Shown here: positions 6,740 to 15,034 of the stretch, piece after piece
Position numbering within the stretch: position 1 is the stretch's first letter
How the letters are laid out: the number at the start of each line of letters is the position of its first letter
Made by a program: the position numbers and the translations under genes
Assembly (NCBI GenBank): GCA_963788935.1
Contig: CAWBIM010000004.1
Coordinates: 496,001 to 560,000, forward strand
Direction of reading: 5' to 3'
DNA from: JAOPZW01 sp963788935
Lineage (GTDB): Bacteria > Actinomycetota > Thermoleophilia > Solirubrobacterales > Solirubrobacteraceae
Length of the DNA stretch: 64,000 bases
The notes under the pieces: model-generated
Told to the model about the DNA's origin: nothing
The model's database searches: none
Seen by the model: only the letters and a program-made list of their open reading frames with translations

Positions 6740-9259
6740 ATGACCGAGACAACCGCGGCGACCATCACCCCTGAGCGCATTCCGTCCTCGGCCAGGGCGG
6801 TGATCGTCGGGGCCGGCATCGTCGGTGCGAGCGTCGCACACCATCTCACGCGCGAGGGCTGGACCGATCTCGTGATCGTCGACCAGGGGCCGCTGTGGGA
6901 GACGGGCGGCTCGACGTCCCATGCCCCGGGGCTGGTCTTCCAGCTCAACCCGTCGCACACGATGACCGAGATGGCGAAGACCACGGTCGACCTGCTCAGC
7001 GGGCTCGAGCTCGACGGGCTGCCCTGCTTCCACCCGGTCGGCGGCATCGAGGTCGCGGCGACCGAGGAGCGCTGGGAGGAGCTCGACCGCCGCTACGGCC
7101 GCGCGCTCGGCTACGGGCTGAAGCCGTCGCTGCTCACGCCCGCGGAGGTCAAGGAGCGCATCCCGCTCATCGACGCCGACCGGATCCTCGGCGGCCTGTT
7201 CGTCGAGCGCGACGGCATCGCCAAGGCGGTGCGCGGCGCGGAGGCGATGGGCCGCGCGGCGGCCGCGGCCGGCGGCCTGCAGGCGTTCGGCGCGACCGAG
7301 GCGGTCGGGCTCGTGGTCGAGGGCGGCCGCGTCCGCGGCGTCGAGACGACGCGCGGCACGATCGCCACCGAGACGGTCGTCCTCTGCGCCGGCATCTGGG
7401 GCCCGAAGGCGGGGCGGATGCTCGGCGGCGTGCACATCCCGCTCGCGCCCGTCCAGCACCAGTACGCGTTCACCGCGCCGCTGGCGGAGCTCGCCGGCGA
7501 GACGCGCGAGGTCGTCCACCCGATCCTGCGCCACCAGGACCACTCGCTCTACTACCGCCAGCACGCCGACGCCTACGGGATCGGCAACTACCGCCACGAG
7601 CCGCGGCTGACCGAGCCCGACGACATCCGGGCGCCGGGGGCGGACCTGCAGCCGTCGATGTTCCCGTTCACCGAGGACGACTTCGCGTCGGCCGCGCGCG
7701 AGACCGCGTCGCTCCTGCCCGCCGTCGGCGGCGCCGCGCTGACGCGCACGTTCAACGGCCTGATGTCCTTCACGCCCGACGGCTTCCCGCTGCTGGGGGA
7801 GACCGCGTCGGTCCGCGGGCTGTGGCTCGGCGAGGCGATCTGGGTCACCCACTCCGGCGGCGCGGGCAAGGCGCTGGCCGAGCTCATGACCCACGGCGAC
7901 GCGTCCGTCGACCTCCACGAGGCCGACCCCGAGCGCTACGACAACCACGGCCTCAGCCGGCCGTACGCGCGGGCCCGCGGGGCGCAGGGCTACCGCGAGG
8001 TCTACGACATCATCCACCCGCGCCAGCAGTCCGAGCAGGCCCGCGGCCTGCGCCGGACGCCGTTCTACGAGCGCCAGGAGGGGCTCGGGGCCGCGTTCTT
8101 CGAGAGCGCCGGCTGGGAGCGCCCGCAGTGGTACGAGGCCAACGCCGCGCTGCTGAGCGACCACCCGGCCTACGAGCCGTCGTCGGCGTGGGCGGCGCGG
8201 GAGTGGTCGCCCGTCGCGGTGGCCGAGCACCTCGCCTGCCGCGACCGGGTCGGGCTCTTCGACGTCTCGCCCTTCACGAAGTGCGAGGTCAGCGGCCCCG
8301 GGGCCGCGGCGTACCTGCAGCGGCTGGCGGCGAACAACGTCGACCGGCCGGTCGGCACGGTCGTCTACACGGCGATGCTCGGCCCGCGGGCCGGGATCAT
8401 GTGCGACCTGACGATCACGCGCGTGGCCGACGACCGCTTCTGGGTCGTCACCGGCGGCGGGGTCGGCAAGCACGACCTCGCCTGGATGCGCCGCAACCTG
8501 CCGGCCGACGGCAGCGTCTCGCTCCACGACCGCACGTCGGGCCTGTGCTGCATCGGCGTGTGGGGGCCGCAGGCGCGCAAGCTCGTGCAGTCGCTGTCCG
8601 AGGACGACCTCGGCAACGAGGCGTTCCCGTACATGACCGCGCGCGACTTCCACATCGGCTACGTGCCGGTCAAGGGCCTGCGGATCTCCTACGTCGGCGA
8701 GCTCGGTTGGGAGATCTACGCGCCGACGGAGTTCGGTGCCCAGCTGTGGGACACGCTGTGGCGGGCGGGCGAGCCGCTCGGGGCCGTCGCCGTCGGCGGC
8801 GCCGCCTACGACGCGATGCGCCTCGAGAAGGGCTACCGCCTCTGGGGCCAGGACATCGACGAAGAGCATGACCCGTTCGAGGCCGGCCTGGGCTGGCTCG
8901 TGCGCTTCACCAAGGAGGCGGACTTCATCGGCCGTGCGGCGGCCGCGGCGATCAAGGAGCGCGGCGTCGAGCGCAGGCTGTGCTGCATGGTCACCGACGA
9001 CCCGTCGCGCCTGCTCGTCGGCAAGGAGGCGCTGCTCGACGGCGACGAGGCGCTCGGCTACGTCACGAGCGCGGGCTACGGCGCGACCATCGGCGAGAGC
9101 ATCCTCTACGGCTACCTGCCGGTCTCGCACGCCGAGGTCGGGACGCGGCTGAGCGTGTGGAGCGAGGGCGCGGCCCATCCGGTGACGGTCAGCGCCGAGC
9201 CGCTGTTCGACCCCGCCAGCGAGCGCATGAAGGACGTCGCCGCACCCGCGACCGCCTGA
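6740..9259 (+). CDS. FAD-dependent dimethylglycine/sarcosine dehydrogenase-like protein with GcvT domains
   Basis: About 839 aa, the usual size of DMGDH/SDH two-domain proteins. The N-terminal DAO half has VGAGIVGAS (FAD site, residues 23-31), and GGSTSHAPGL places His61 where DMGDH carries its covalent FAD link. A FAO_M-type linker follows (RPYARARGAQGYREVYDIIH). The C-terminal half is an aminomethyltransferase (GcvT) fold (LFDVSPFTKCEVSGPGA ... RLEKGYRLWGQDI) that binds tetrahydrofolate and captures the released formaldehyde as 5,10-methylene-THF. The gene is divergent from a GntR/FCD regulator. Role inferred: oxidative demethylation of dimethylglycine or sarcosine. ATG 6740 is taken because the upstream extension runs through the promoter palindrome. 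Confidence 0.87.
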   Translation: MTETTAATITPERIPSSARAVIVGAGIVGASVAHHLTREGWTDLVIVDQGPLWETGGSTSHAPGLVFQLNPSHTMTEMAKTTVDLLSGLELDGLPCFHPVGGIEVAATEERWEELDRRYGRALGYGLKPSLLTPAEVKERIPLIDADRILGGLFVERDGIAKAVRGAEAMGRAAAAAGGLQAFGATEAVGLVVEGGRVRGVETTRGTIATETVVLCAGIWGPKAGRMLGGVHIPLAPVQHQYAFTAPLAELAGETREVVHPILRHQDHSLYYRQHADAYGIGNYRHEPRLTEPDDIRAPGADLQPSMFPFTEDDFASAARETASLLPAVGGAALTRTFNGLMSFTPDGFPLLGETASVRGLWLGEAIWVTHSGGAGKALAELMTHGDASVDLHEADPERYDNHGLSRPYARARGAQGYREVYDIIHPRQQSEQARGLRRTPFYERQEGLGAAFFESAGWERPQWYEANAALLSDHPAYEPSSAWAAREWSPVAVAEHLACRDRVGLFDVSPFTKCEVSGPGAAAYLQRLAANNVDRPVGTVVYTAMLGPRAGIMCDLTITRVADDRFWVVTGGGVGKHDLAWMRRNLPADGSVSLHDRTSGLCCIGVWGPQARKLVQSLSEDDLGNEAFPYMTARDFHIGYVPVKGLRISYVGELGWEIYAPTEFGAQLWDTLWRAGEPLGAVAVGGAAYDAMRLEKGYRLWGQDIDEEHDPFEAGLGWLVRFTKEADFIGRAAAAAIKERGVERRLCCMVTDDPSRLLVGKEALLDGDEALGYVTSAGYGATIGESILYGYLPVSHAEVGTRLSVWSEGAAHPVTVSAEPLFDPASERMKDVAAPATA

Positions 9260-9273
9260 GGCCCGGCCCGCCT

Positions 9274-9290
9274 CATCCTCAGGACGGATG
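9274..9290. promoter_or_regulatory. Candidate operator upstream of the NarL-type two-component genes
   Basis: CATCC and GGATG flank TCAGGAC as an interrupted inverted repeat just upstream of the kinase. A related sequence, CATCCTGAAGTCGGAGG, lies at 11108-11124 before the adjacent ABC exporter genes; aligned from the preceding T, about 15 of 19 positions agree. Possible binding site of the response regulator. Confidence 0.35.
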
Positions 9291-9323
9291 TCAGGGCGGC
9301 GACGATCCGCCACCATCCGGCGC

Positions 9324-10445
9324 ATGCGCCGGCCATCGCGCACGACGCTGTCCCGCGCCGCGGAGGTCCTCGTCCCGTGGGGCGTCGGCGTCTTCCTGGT
9401 GCTCATCGTCCTCGACTGGGCCGACGGCTCGCGGCCGGCCGCGCTCGTGGTGCTCGCGTTCGCGCTCGCCGTCGTCCAGGCCGCGGCCCTGCGGTGGCGG
9501 CGCCGGCGCCCGGAGCTCGTGACCGCCGTCGTGCTGGCGGGCGCGCTCGGGCTGCAACTCCTCATCCCGGAGACCGTCCTGCCGTTCGCGGGCTTCTTCG
9601 CGGTCGGCTCGCTCGCCGCCGCGCGGTCGCCGCGGGTGTCGCTCGTCGGGCTTGCGGGCCTCGAGCTCGTCGCCGCGACGAACTTCCTCACGGCGACCGT
9701 CGCGGACACGTTGTTCACCATGGCGTGCGGGGTCGGCGCCTGGGCGCTGGGCGAGGCGGCGCGCGGCCGGCGCGTCGCGATCGAGGAGGCGGCGCGGCGG
9801 GCGGTCAGCGAGGAGCAGGCCCGGGTGGCGCGCGAGCTGCACGACGTCGTCGCCCACACCGTGTCGGTGATCGTCGTCCAGGCGGCGGCCGCCGACGAGG
9901 TCTTCGACGCCCGCCCCGACCAGGCGCGAGAGGCGCTGCGGTCGATCGAGCGCGCCGGGCGTGAGGCGATGGGCGAGCTGCGGCGGGTGCTGAGCGCGGT
10001 GCGGCCGGAGGACGGCGCCGACGCCGCGCCCGCCGACCCCGCGCCGCCGCAGCCCGGGCTGGACCGCATCGACGACCTCGCCGCGCCGCTGCGCGCGGGC
10101 GGCCTGCAGGTCGTCGTCCGGCGCGAGGGCGATGCCGCGGCCCTGCCGCCCGGGATCGAGCTGTCGGCCTACCGGATCGTGCAGGAGGCGCTCACGAACA
10201 CGCTGCGCCACGCCCGCGCGACGCGCGCCGAGGTCACGCTGCGCTACCGCGCCGACGCGCTCGAGGTCGACGTCCGCGACGACGGGCGGGCGGGCCCGGC
10301 GTCGACCGGCGTCGCCGGCGGGCGCGGGCTCGTCGGGATGCGCGAGCGCGCCGCGCTGCTCGGCGGCACGCTCGAGGCCGGGCGGCTCGAGCGCGGCGGC
10401 TTCCGCGTCCACGCCCGGCTCCCGCTCGAGGCCTCGGCGTCGTGA
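9324..10445 (+). CDS. NarL-type sensor histidine kinase (HisKA_3)
   Basis: About 373 aa from the ATG at 9324; an in-frame ATG at 9288 overlaps the candidate operator and is less likely. The first 130 or so residues are hydrophobic with four to five membrane helices and no large external sensor domain. The dimerisation segment RVARELHDVVAHTVSVIV contains the phosphoacceptor His of the HisKA_3 family, and the ATPase part has the N-box region TNTLRHARATRAEV and GRGLVGMRERAALLGG. It overlaps the response-regulator gene by 4 bases. Such intramembrane kinases in actinobacteria commonly control a neighbouring ABC transporter, as found here. Confidence 0.88.
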   Translation: MRRPSRTTLSRAAEVLVPWGVGVFLVLIVLDWADGSRPAALVVLAFALAVVQAAALRWRRRRPELVTAVVLAGALGLQLLIPETVLPFAGFFAVGSLAAARSPRVSLVGLAGLELVAATNFLTATVADTLFTMACGVGAWALGEAARGRRVAIEEAARRAVSEEQARVARELHDVVAHTVSVIVVQAAAADEVFDARPDQAREALRSIERAGREAMGELRRVLSAVRPEDGADAAPADPAPPQPGLDRIDDLAAPLRAGGLQVVVRREGDAAALPPGIELSAYRIVQEALTNTLRHARATRAEVTLRYRADALEVDVRDDGRAGPASTGVAGGRGLVGMRERAALLGGTLEAGRLERGGFRVHARLPLEASAS

Positions 10446-11115
10446 CGGTCCGGGTCGCGATCGCCGACGACCAGGCCCTCGTCCGCGGCGGCTTCCGGAT
10501 GATCCTCGACGCCAAGGAGGACATCGCCGTCGTGGGCGAGGCCGACGACGGCGCGCAGGCCGTCTCCCTCGCGGAGCGCACGGCCCCGGACGTCGTCCTC
10601 ATGGACGTCCGCATGCCGGTGATGGACGGCATCGAGGCGACGCGCCGGATCGTCGCCGCGGGCGGCCCGCGCGGATCATCATCCTCACGACGTACGACCT
10701 CGACGAGCACGTCTTCGCCGCCCTGCGGGCCGGGGCCAGCGGATTCCTGCTCAAGGACGCGCGCCCCGGCGACCTCGTCGAGGCGATCCGGGTCGTCGCG
10801 CGCGGCGACGCGCTCCTGGCCCCGAGCGTGACGCGGCGCCTCGTCGACCGCTTCGCCGGGGACGAGCCCGGCGGGCGGGGCACCCCGGGGCCCGCGTCGC
10901 CGCTGCTCGACGAGCTCACCGAGCGCGAGGCCGAGATCCTGCGCTTCGTCGCCCTCGCGCTGTCCAACGCGGAGATCGCGGCACGGCTGCACCTCACCGA
11001 GGCGACGGTGAAGACCCACGTCTCGTCCGTCCTGCGCAAGCTCGGCCTGCGCGACCGCGTCCAGGCCGTCGTGCTCGCCTACGACGTCGGCCTCGTGCGC
11101 CCGCGCTCATCCTGA
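10442..11115 (+). CDS. NarL/LuxR-type response regulator, interrupted by a frameshift
   Basis: The receiver starts in one frame (GTG/ATG overlap at 10442; VRVAIADDQALVRGGF, then VVLMDVRMPVMDGIEAT with the phosphoacceptor Asp). It continues in another frame from about 10675 (RIIILTTYDLDEHVFAALRA, FLLKDARPGDLVEAI, LuxR helix-turn-helix LTEREAEILRFVALALSNAE). The join is in GGCGGCCCGCGCGG at about 10661-10674; one extra C would restore a normal regulator of about 224 aa. Both halves are well conserved, so a single-base sequence error is the likeliest cause; true loss of function is possible. Partner of the kinase just upstream and probable regulator of the ABC genes downstream. Confidence 0.8.
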
Positions 11116-11125
11116 AGTCGGAGGC
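11107..11125. promoter_or_regulatory. Candidate response-regulator box upstream of ABC exporter operon
   Basis: TCATCCTGAAGTCGGAGGC resembles the TCATCCTCAGGACGGATG segment before the kinase gene (9273-9290). It begins inside the last codons of the regulator gene and precedes the small membrane protein start by about 57 bases. Confidence 0.3.
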
Positions 11126-11181
11126 GAGGTCCATCCTCGCGCCCGATGCCGGCGGCGCGCGCCGCGCCGATCATCGGGGCC

Positions 11182-11451
11182 ATGACCAAGGACCGACGAG
11201 AGGACGGCCGCTCGCCGCTCGCGCGGGCCGCGGGCACGGTCGCGCTGATCGTGCTCGTCTCGCTGACGCTGCGCTTCGTGCCGCTGCCGGCCGTCGACCT
11301 GCCCGCGATCCCGTTCCCCGACCTGCCCGACTGGGCCGGCCCGGTGTTCCGCCGGGTGCGCTGGGGCGTGCTCGCGATCGTGGTCGTGCTCGTGATCGTG
11401 GGCGCGGTCGAGGACGAGCGCCGCGAGCGCGAGCGGGAGGAGGGCTCGTGA
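11182..11451 (+). CDS. Small two-helix membrane protein
   Basis: 89 aa from ATG 11182 (an in-frame ATG at 11146 would add 12 alanine-rich residues). Two hydrophobic stretches are visible, AAGTVALIVLVSLTLRF near residue 20 and WGVLAIVVVLVIVGAVE near 65, with a charged C-terminus (DERREREREEGS). The stop overlaps the ABC ATPase start (GTGA), so it is the first gene of a three-gene operon. I do not recognise a family; it could be an accessory subunit of the exporter. Confidence 0.65.
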   Translation: MTKDRREDGRSPLARAAGTVALIVLVSLTLRFVPLPAVDLPAIPFPDLPDWAGPVFRRVRWGVLAIVVVLVIVGAVEDERREREREEGS

Positions 11452-12347
11452 TCGTCGTCGAGGCGCTGACCAAGCGCTACGGCGGGCTCGCCGTGGTCGA
11501 GGACCTGAGCTTCACGGTGCGCCCGGGGCGCGTGACCGGCTTCCTCGGGCCGAACGGCGCCGGGAAGACGACGACGCTGCGGATGATCCTCGGCCTGATC
11601 GGCGCCGACGGCGGGGTCGCGCGGATCGCCGGCCGCCGCTACGCCGAGCTCGATCACCCCGGGCGGCACGTCGGCGCGGTGCTCGAGGACGCGAGCTTCC
11701 ATCCCGGCCGCAGCGGCCGCGACCACCTGCGGGTCCTCGCGGCCGCCGGTGGTCACGCGCCCGAGCGCGTGCCGCGCCTGCTCGACGAGGTCGGTCTCGC
11801 GGCGGCCGGCGGGCGCCGGGTCAAGGGCTACTCGACCGGGATGCGCCAGCGCCTCGCGCTCGCGGCGGCGCTGCTCGGCGACCCCGAGGTCCTGATCCTC
11901 GACGAGCCGACGAACGGCCTCGACCCGCCCGGCATCCGCTGGATCCGCGACCTCCTGCGCGCGCAGGCGGCGCAGGGCCGCACGGTGCTCGTCTCGAGCC
12001 ACCTGCTGTCGGAGGCGGCGATGAGCGTCGACGACCTCGTCGTGATCGCCGGGGGCCGGCTGCGGGCGAGCGGTCCGCTGCACCGCGTCCTGGGCGCGGT
12101 CGGCAGCGCCGACGGGCCGGCGACCGTCGTCCGGGCGCCGGACGACGCCGCCTTGACCGCGGCCCTGCGGGGCGCCGGCCTCGCCGTCGAGCCCGCCCCG
12201 GACGGCGCGCTGCTCGTCCGCGGCGCGGCGCCCGAGCGCGTCGGCGCGCTCGCCGCCGCGCACGGCGTCGCGCTCGCCGAGCTCCGCGGCGTCGCGCCGT
12301 CGCTCGAGGACGCGTTCCTGTCCCTGACCGAGGAGGTGGCGGCATGA
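11448..12347 (+). CDS. ABC transporter ATP-binding protein (exporter type)
   Basis: 299 aa. Walker A GPNGAGKTT (residues 34-42), signature YSTGMRQRLALAAAL (an exporter-type variant of LSGGQ), Walker B VLILDEPTNGLD and the switch histidine in VLVSSHLLSE are all present. A C-terminal extension of about 90 residues is typical of drug or peptide exporter ATPases. GTG 11448 overlaps the previous stop and has a strong GGGAGGAGGG ribosome site. It overlaps the permease gene by 4 bases. Probably works with the permease and is controlled by the upstream two-component system. The substrate is unknown. Confidence 0.92.
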   Translation: MIVVEALTKRYGGLAVVEDLSFTVRPGRVTGFLGPNGAGKTTTLRMILGLIGADGGVARIAGRRYAELDHPGRHVGAVLEDASFHPGRSGRDHLRVLAAAGGHAPERVPRLLDEVGLAAAGGRRVKGYSTGMRQRLALAAALLGDPEVLILDEPTNGLDPPGIRWIRDLLRAQAAQGRTVLVSSHLLSEAAMSVDDLVVIAGGRLRASGPLHRVLGAVGSADGPATVVRAPDDAALTAALRGAGLAVEPAPDGALLVRGAAPERVGALAAAHGVALAELRGVAPSLEDAFLSLTEEVAA

Positions 12348-13087
12348 CCGCCCTGCTGCGGGCCGAGCTGCTGAAGCTCCGCACGACCCGCACGTTCGTC
12401 GCGATGACCGCGGTCACCGTCGGCACGTCCGTGCTGCTCACCGGGCTCGTCGCGTCGCTGACGGAGCCGACGAAGGCCTCCGTCATCGTCGACGTCTTCC
12501 TGTCGGACACGAGCGGTCTGTTCATCATCGTGCTCGCCGTCGTCGGGATGGGCGGCGAGTGGCGCCACCGCACGATCGCCGGCGCGCTGCTCGCGACGCC
12601 CGACCGCGTGCGCTTCCTCGCGGCCAAGACGATCGCCTTCGCGGTCGCCGGCGTCGCGCTGTCGGTCGCCGTGTCGCTCGCGGTGACCGTCGTCGGGGTC
12701 GCGATCCTGTCGTTCCGCGACCTGCCGCTGCCGGACGCCGGCGAGCTGTTCGCGCAGGACGCCCGCAACGCGATGGTCGCCTGCCTGCTCGGGGCGTTCG
12801 GTGTCGGGGTCGGCGCGCTGGCCCGCAACCAGGTCGTCGGCATCGTCGGGGTGCTGCTGCTGATGTTCGCGATCGAGCCCGTGCTGCTCGGCGTCGCGCC
12901 CGACGTCGGCCGCTTCTCGCCCTTCAGCGCGCTGCCGGTGGCGGCGTCCGCGGCGCCGCCGGAGTCGGCCGGGATGGGGGGCGTCGACCTCGTCGCCCCG
13001 GGGCTCGCGGTCCTGCTGCTGCTCGGCTGGATCGCGGCCGCGTTCGCCGCCGGGGCCGCGCTGCTGCGGGCCCGCGACGTCCGCTGA
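12344..13087 (+). CDS. ABC-2 type transporter permease
   Basis: 247 aa with an N-terminal LLRAELLKLRTTRTF segment characteristic of ABC-2 permeases, followed by about six hydrophobic helices (for example LFIIVLAVVGMGGEW, VVGIVGVLLLMFAI and a C-terminal LAVLLLLGWIAAAFAAGAAL). ATG overlaps the ATPase stop (ATGA). It forms the membrane part of the exporter encoded with the ATPase and the small membrane protein. Substrate unknown. Confidence 0.88.
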   Translation: MTALLRAELLKLRTTRTFVAMTAVTVGTSVLLTGLVASLTEPTKASVIVDVFLSDTSGLFIIVLAVVGMGGEWRHRTIAGALLATPDRVRFLAAKTIAFAVAGVALSVAVSLAVTVVGVAILSFRDLPLPDAGELFAQDARNAMVACLLGAFGVGVGALARNQVVGIVGVLLLMFAIEPVLLGVAPDVGRFSPFSALPVAASAAPPESAGMGGVDLVAPGLAVLLLLGWIAAAFAAGAALLRARDVR

Positions 13088-13096
13088 AGGCCGGGG

Positions 13097-13723
13097 TCAG
13101 CCGCCGCTGGGGTGCAGGAGCGGCACGATCGGCTCCCAGCCCGCGGCGAGGACCGCGACGAGCGAGGGCGGGGTGACGACCTCGGCCCGCTCGCCGGCGG
13201 CCGGCCGCGGCGCGCGGTGGGTGTAGCCCGCGACGGTCCAGCGCCGCAGCGCGTTGCCGCGCACGACCCACGGCTCGTCGTCACGGACGACGAAGGCGCC
13301 GTCGGGCAGCGAGCCGAAGCGCGCGGCGTGGCGGCGCTGCGTGCGGCGGTCGGGCGCCAGGCGCTCCGCGTGCAGGCGCGTGTCCATGGCGTCGGCGCCG
13401 CGCTCGCCGGCGTGGACGTCGCGCCAGATCGCCGAGAAGCGGTCGTAGTCCTCGCGCCGGCACAGCGCGCACGGCCGGTGGCCCGCGGCGAAGGCGGTCG
13501 CCTCGTCGAGGAAGAACAGCTCGGTGAACTTGCCCGGCTGCAGCAGCGGTCCGCGCTCCCAGCCCTTGAACGCCAGGCGGCAGGCGATCCAGCGGCGGAC
13601 GGCGTAGAGGCGGCGGATCGCGCCGGTCTCGTCGTGCAGGCAGCCGCGGTTGCCGTAGACGAGGCCGCGCGCCGGGTCGGCCACGATCTCGTTGAGCGGC
13701 GTGACGCGGTTGCGCAGGGCCAT
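13097..13723 (-). CDS. Conserved protein with an Ada-like cysteine motif
   Basis: 208 aa. I do not recognise a named family. The central part, LFFLDEATAFAAGHRPCALC, is strikingly like the zinc-binding N-domain of Ada (FF..AEEALAAGFRPCKRCRP), with a CxxC pair, and an earlier YGNRGCLHDE supplies another cysteine. The rest is arginine-rich and contains WVVRGNALRRWTVAGYTHR. A stand-alone nucleic-acid-binding or alkylation-sensing role is possible but is inference from the motif. It converges on the ABC permease gene (9-base gap) and lies downstream of a small coiled-coil gene on the same strand. Confidence 0.7.
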   Translation of the reverse strand: MALRNRVTPLNEIVADPARGLVYGNRGCLHDETGAIRRLYAVRRWIACRLAFKGWERGPLLQPGKFTELFFLDEATAFAAGHRPCALCRREDYDRFSAIWRDVHAGERGADAMDTRLHAERLAPDRRTQRRHAARFGSLPDGAFVVRDDEPWVVRGNALRRWTVAGYTHRAPRPAAGERAEVVTPPSLVAVLAAGWEPIVPLLHPSGG

Positions 13724-13735
13724 CCGGCCCTCAGC

Positions 13736-13939
13736 CTACGCCGAGCCCTGGTCCGCGCTCGGCCGCGGCCGGCGCCGCGGAGGCGGCGGCGCGTCGGCGT
13801 CCGCCTGCTTGGTCTCCTGCACGGCGTCGAGCCCGCGCTCGACGATCTCGTCCTCGGCGGCGCGGACACGACCGATCAGCTGGTCGATCCGGCGGCGCAG
13901 GGCGTGGTTCTGTCGGCGTTCTTCTTCGCTCTCGCTCAC
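13736..13939 (-). CDS. Small charged coiled-coil-like protein
   Basis: 67 aa from GTG 13939 (VSESEEERRQNHALRRRIDQ). The first 45 residues form a likely amphipathic helix with heptad-like hydrophobic spacing (LIGRVRAAEDEIVERGLDAV); the tail is proline/arginine-rich. No family recognised. It is followed 12 bases later by the Ada-like gene on the same strand. An upstream ATG at 14017 gives a poor, low-complexity extension and was not used. Confidence 0.5.
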   Translation of the reverse strand: MSESEEERRQNHALRRRIDQLIGRVRAAEDEIVERGLDAVQETKQADADAPPPPRRRPRPSADQGSA

Positions 13940-14166
13940 GGCGTGCACGGCGTGGAGTTGTCGCGACCCCTGCGTCCGACGCGGACCCCCCGTCCGCGCC
14001 GGCCGCAACGCTTCCAAGCATGAGTCCGGTGATGCCCCCCCAGGTCCACCGGACGCCTGCAGTCTTACCGATCGGGCGGTCGAACGCCATCGCCCGGCAG
14101 GCGGGAGAGTCGGACGGTGCGCGCCCTCCCCCGATCGGGGGAGGGCCGGTGGACTACCGTGGCGGC

Positions 14167-14625
14167 GTGGCCTACAACACGGCAGACGCGCGCCGGGAGC
14201 TCCTCGACGAGGTCGCGCTCGCGACCGACGACCTCGGCGCAGCGCTGAGCGCGCTCGGCGAGGCCTACGAGCAGCTCGACGAGGTGACGGGCGACCGGCT
14301 CGAGGAGGCGCTGTTCCGCCCGGTGCAGCTCGCCTACGGCCGCGCGAAGCGGACGCACACCGAGTTCGCGGCGCGGGTGGGGGAGCCCCCGCGGACGTTC
14401 GTCCAGCCCGAGCCAGGACACCCGTCGCAGGGCGTGCGCGGCTTCGTCGACGGGGCGGTCTCCGCGGTGACGCGGGCCGACGACCGCCTCGGCCAGCTGC
14501 AGGACTCGATGCGGCCGGTCGACGTCGGGGACGCCGAGCTCCGCGCGGGGCTCTCCGAGGTCCGCCGGCTCGTCGGGGACGTGCCGGCGCGGGCCCGGGA
14601 GCTCACGCGCGTGCTCGGACGCTAG
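14167..14625 (+). CDS. Hypothetical helical protein
   Basis: About 152 aa from GTG 14167 (VAYNTADARRELLDEVALAT). The composition suggests long helices (LGAALSALGEAYEQLDEVTGDRLEEALFRP ends a first bundle; a second runs through DDRLGQLQDSMRPV and ELTRVLGR). No catalytic motif seen and no family recognised. The start is chosen because TACCGT (14155-14160) lies 6 bases upstream as a leaderless -10; GTG 14149 behind GGGGGAGG is an alternative that adds six residues. It ends inside an 18-bp palindrome. Confidence 0.6.
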   Translation: MAYNTADARRELLDEVALATDDLGAALSALGEAYEQLDEVTGDRLEEALFRPVQLAYGRAKRTHTEFAARVGEPPRTFVQPEPGHPSQGVRGFVDGAVSAVTRADDRLGQLQDSMRPVDVGDAELRAGLSEVRRLVGDVPARARELTRVLGR

Positions 14626-14638
14626 CCCTCGGGCTAGC
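14621..14638. terminator. Short perfect inverted repeat, possible bidirectional terminator
   Basis: GCTAGCCCTCGGGCTAGC has 8-bp perfect arms and a 2-base centre. It contains the stop codon of the plus-strand gene (TAG 14623-14625) and, symmetrically, a TAG on the minus strand (14636-14634). There is no U-run, and the hairpin loop would be tight. Confidence 0.35.
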
Positions 14639-15034
14639 GGGCGCGGCGCGGCGGGACACGCCGCGGCACGGGGCGGACGAGGACCCGCGGGGCGGGTCGG
14701 ACGACCGGTACGCGGTTGGGGATCGGGGGACGGCGGTGCATGCGGCGCTCCTCGGACGTGGTTCGGTGGGGAGCGGTCCGCCCGCGTCCGCCGCAGCCCG
14801 GCGAGGGGCGGGACGGCGAGACGACGAGGTCCTGGGACGCGGACGGCCGGGGCGGCACGCGGGCCTGGCCGCTGGGCGGCGGGCGCGGGGCGTGCGGGAC
14901 GGGGCGCGTCAGCGATCGATCATGACGCCGGTCACCGTACCGACCGGCCGCGGCGCGCAGGGTTCGGCCAGCACCACTTCGCCGCCCGGCCGGCGTCGCA
15001 GGCGCCGACCCGGTCTGCCATCGTCGCGCCGCCC
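14626..15034. other. Intergenic region with a doubtful small ORF
   Basis: This 409-base gap separates the helical protein from the metallophosphoesterase. The only candidate gene is a 35-residue minus-strand frame (14634-14741). The remainder is GC-rich, with no clear promoter or hairpin beyond the palindrome at its left edge. Confidence 0.5.
14634..14741 (-). CDS. Possible 35-residue Arg/Pro/Val-rich peptide
   Basis: ATG 14741 is preceded by GAGGAG at good spacing (6 bases). The peptide starts MHRRPPIPNRVPVVRPAP and ends PVPRRVPPRRAR, about one third arginine, with regularly spaced VP/RP pairs. Such composition arises easily by chance in GC-rich DNA, so the ribosome site is the only positive evidence. 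If real, it is a cationic proline-rich peptide of unknown role. Confidence 0.25.
   Translation of the reverse strand: MHRRPPIPNRVPVVRPAPRVLVRPVPRRVPPRRAR

Noticed and set aside
2882..10069. Very long minus-strand open frame through about 7 kb
   Set aside because: Only its last 557 residues are a real gene (the GMC oxidoreductase). The rest is arginine/alanine-rich antisense of the aldehyde dehydrogenase, flavoprotein and kinase genes.
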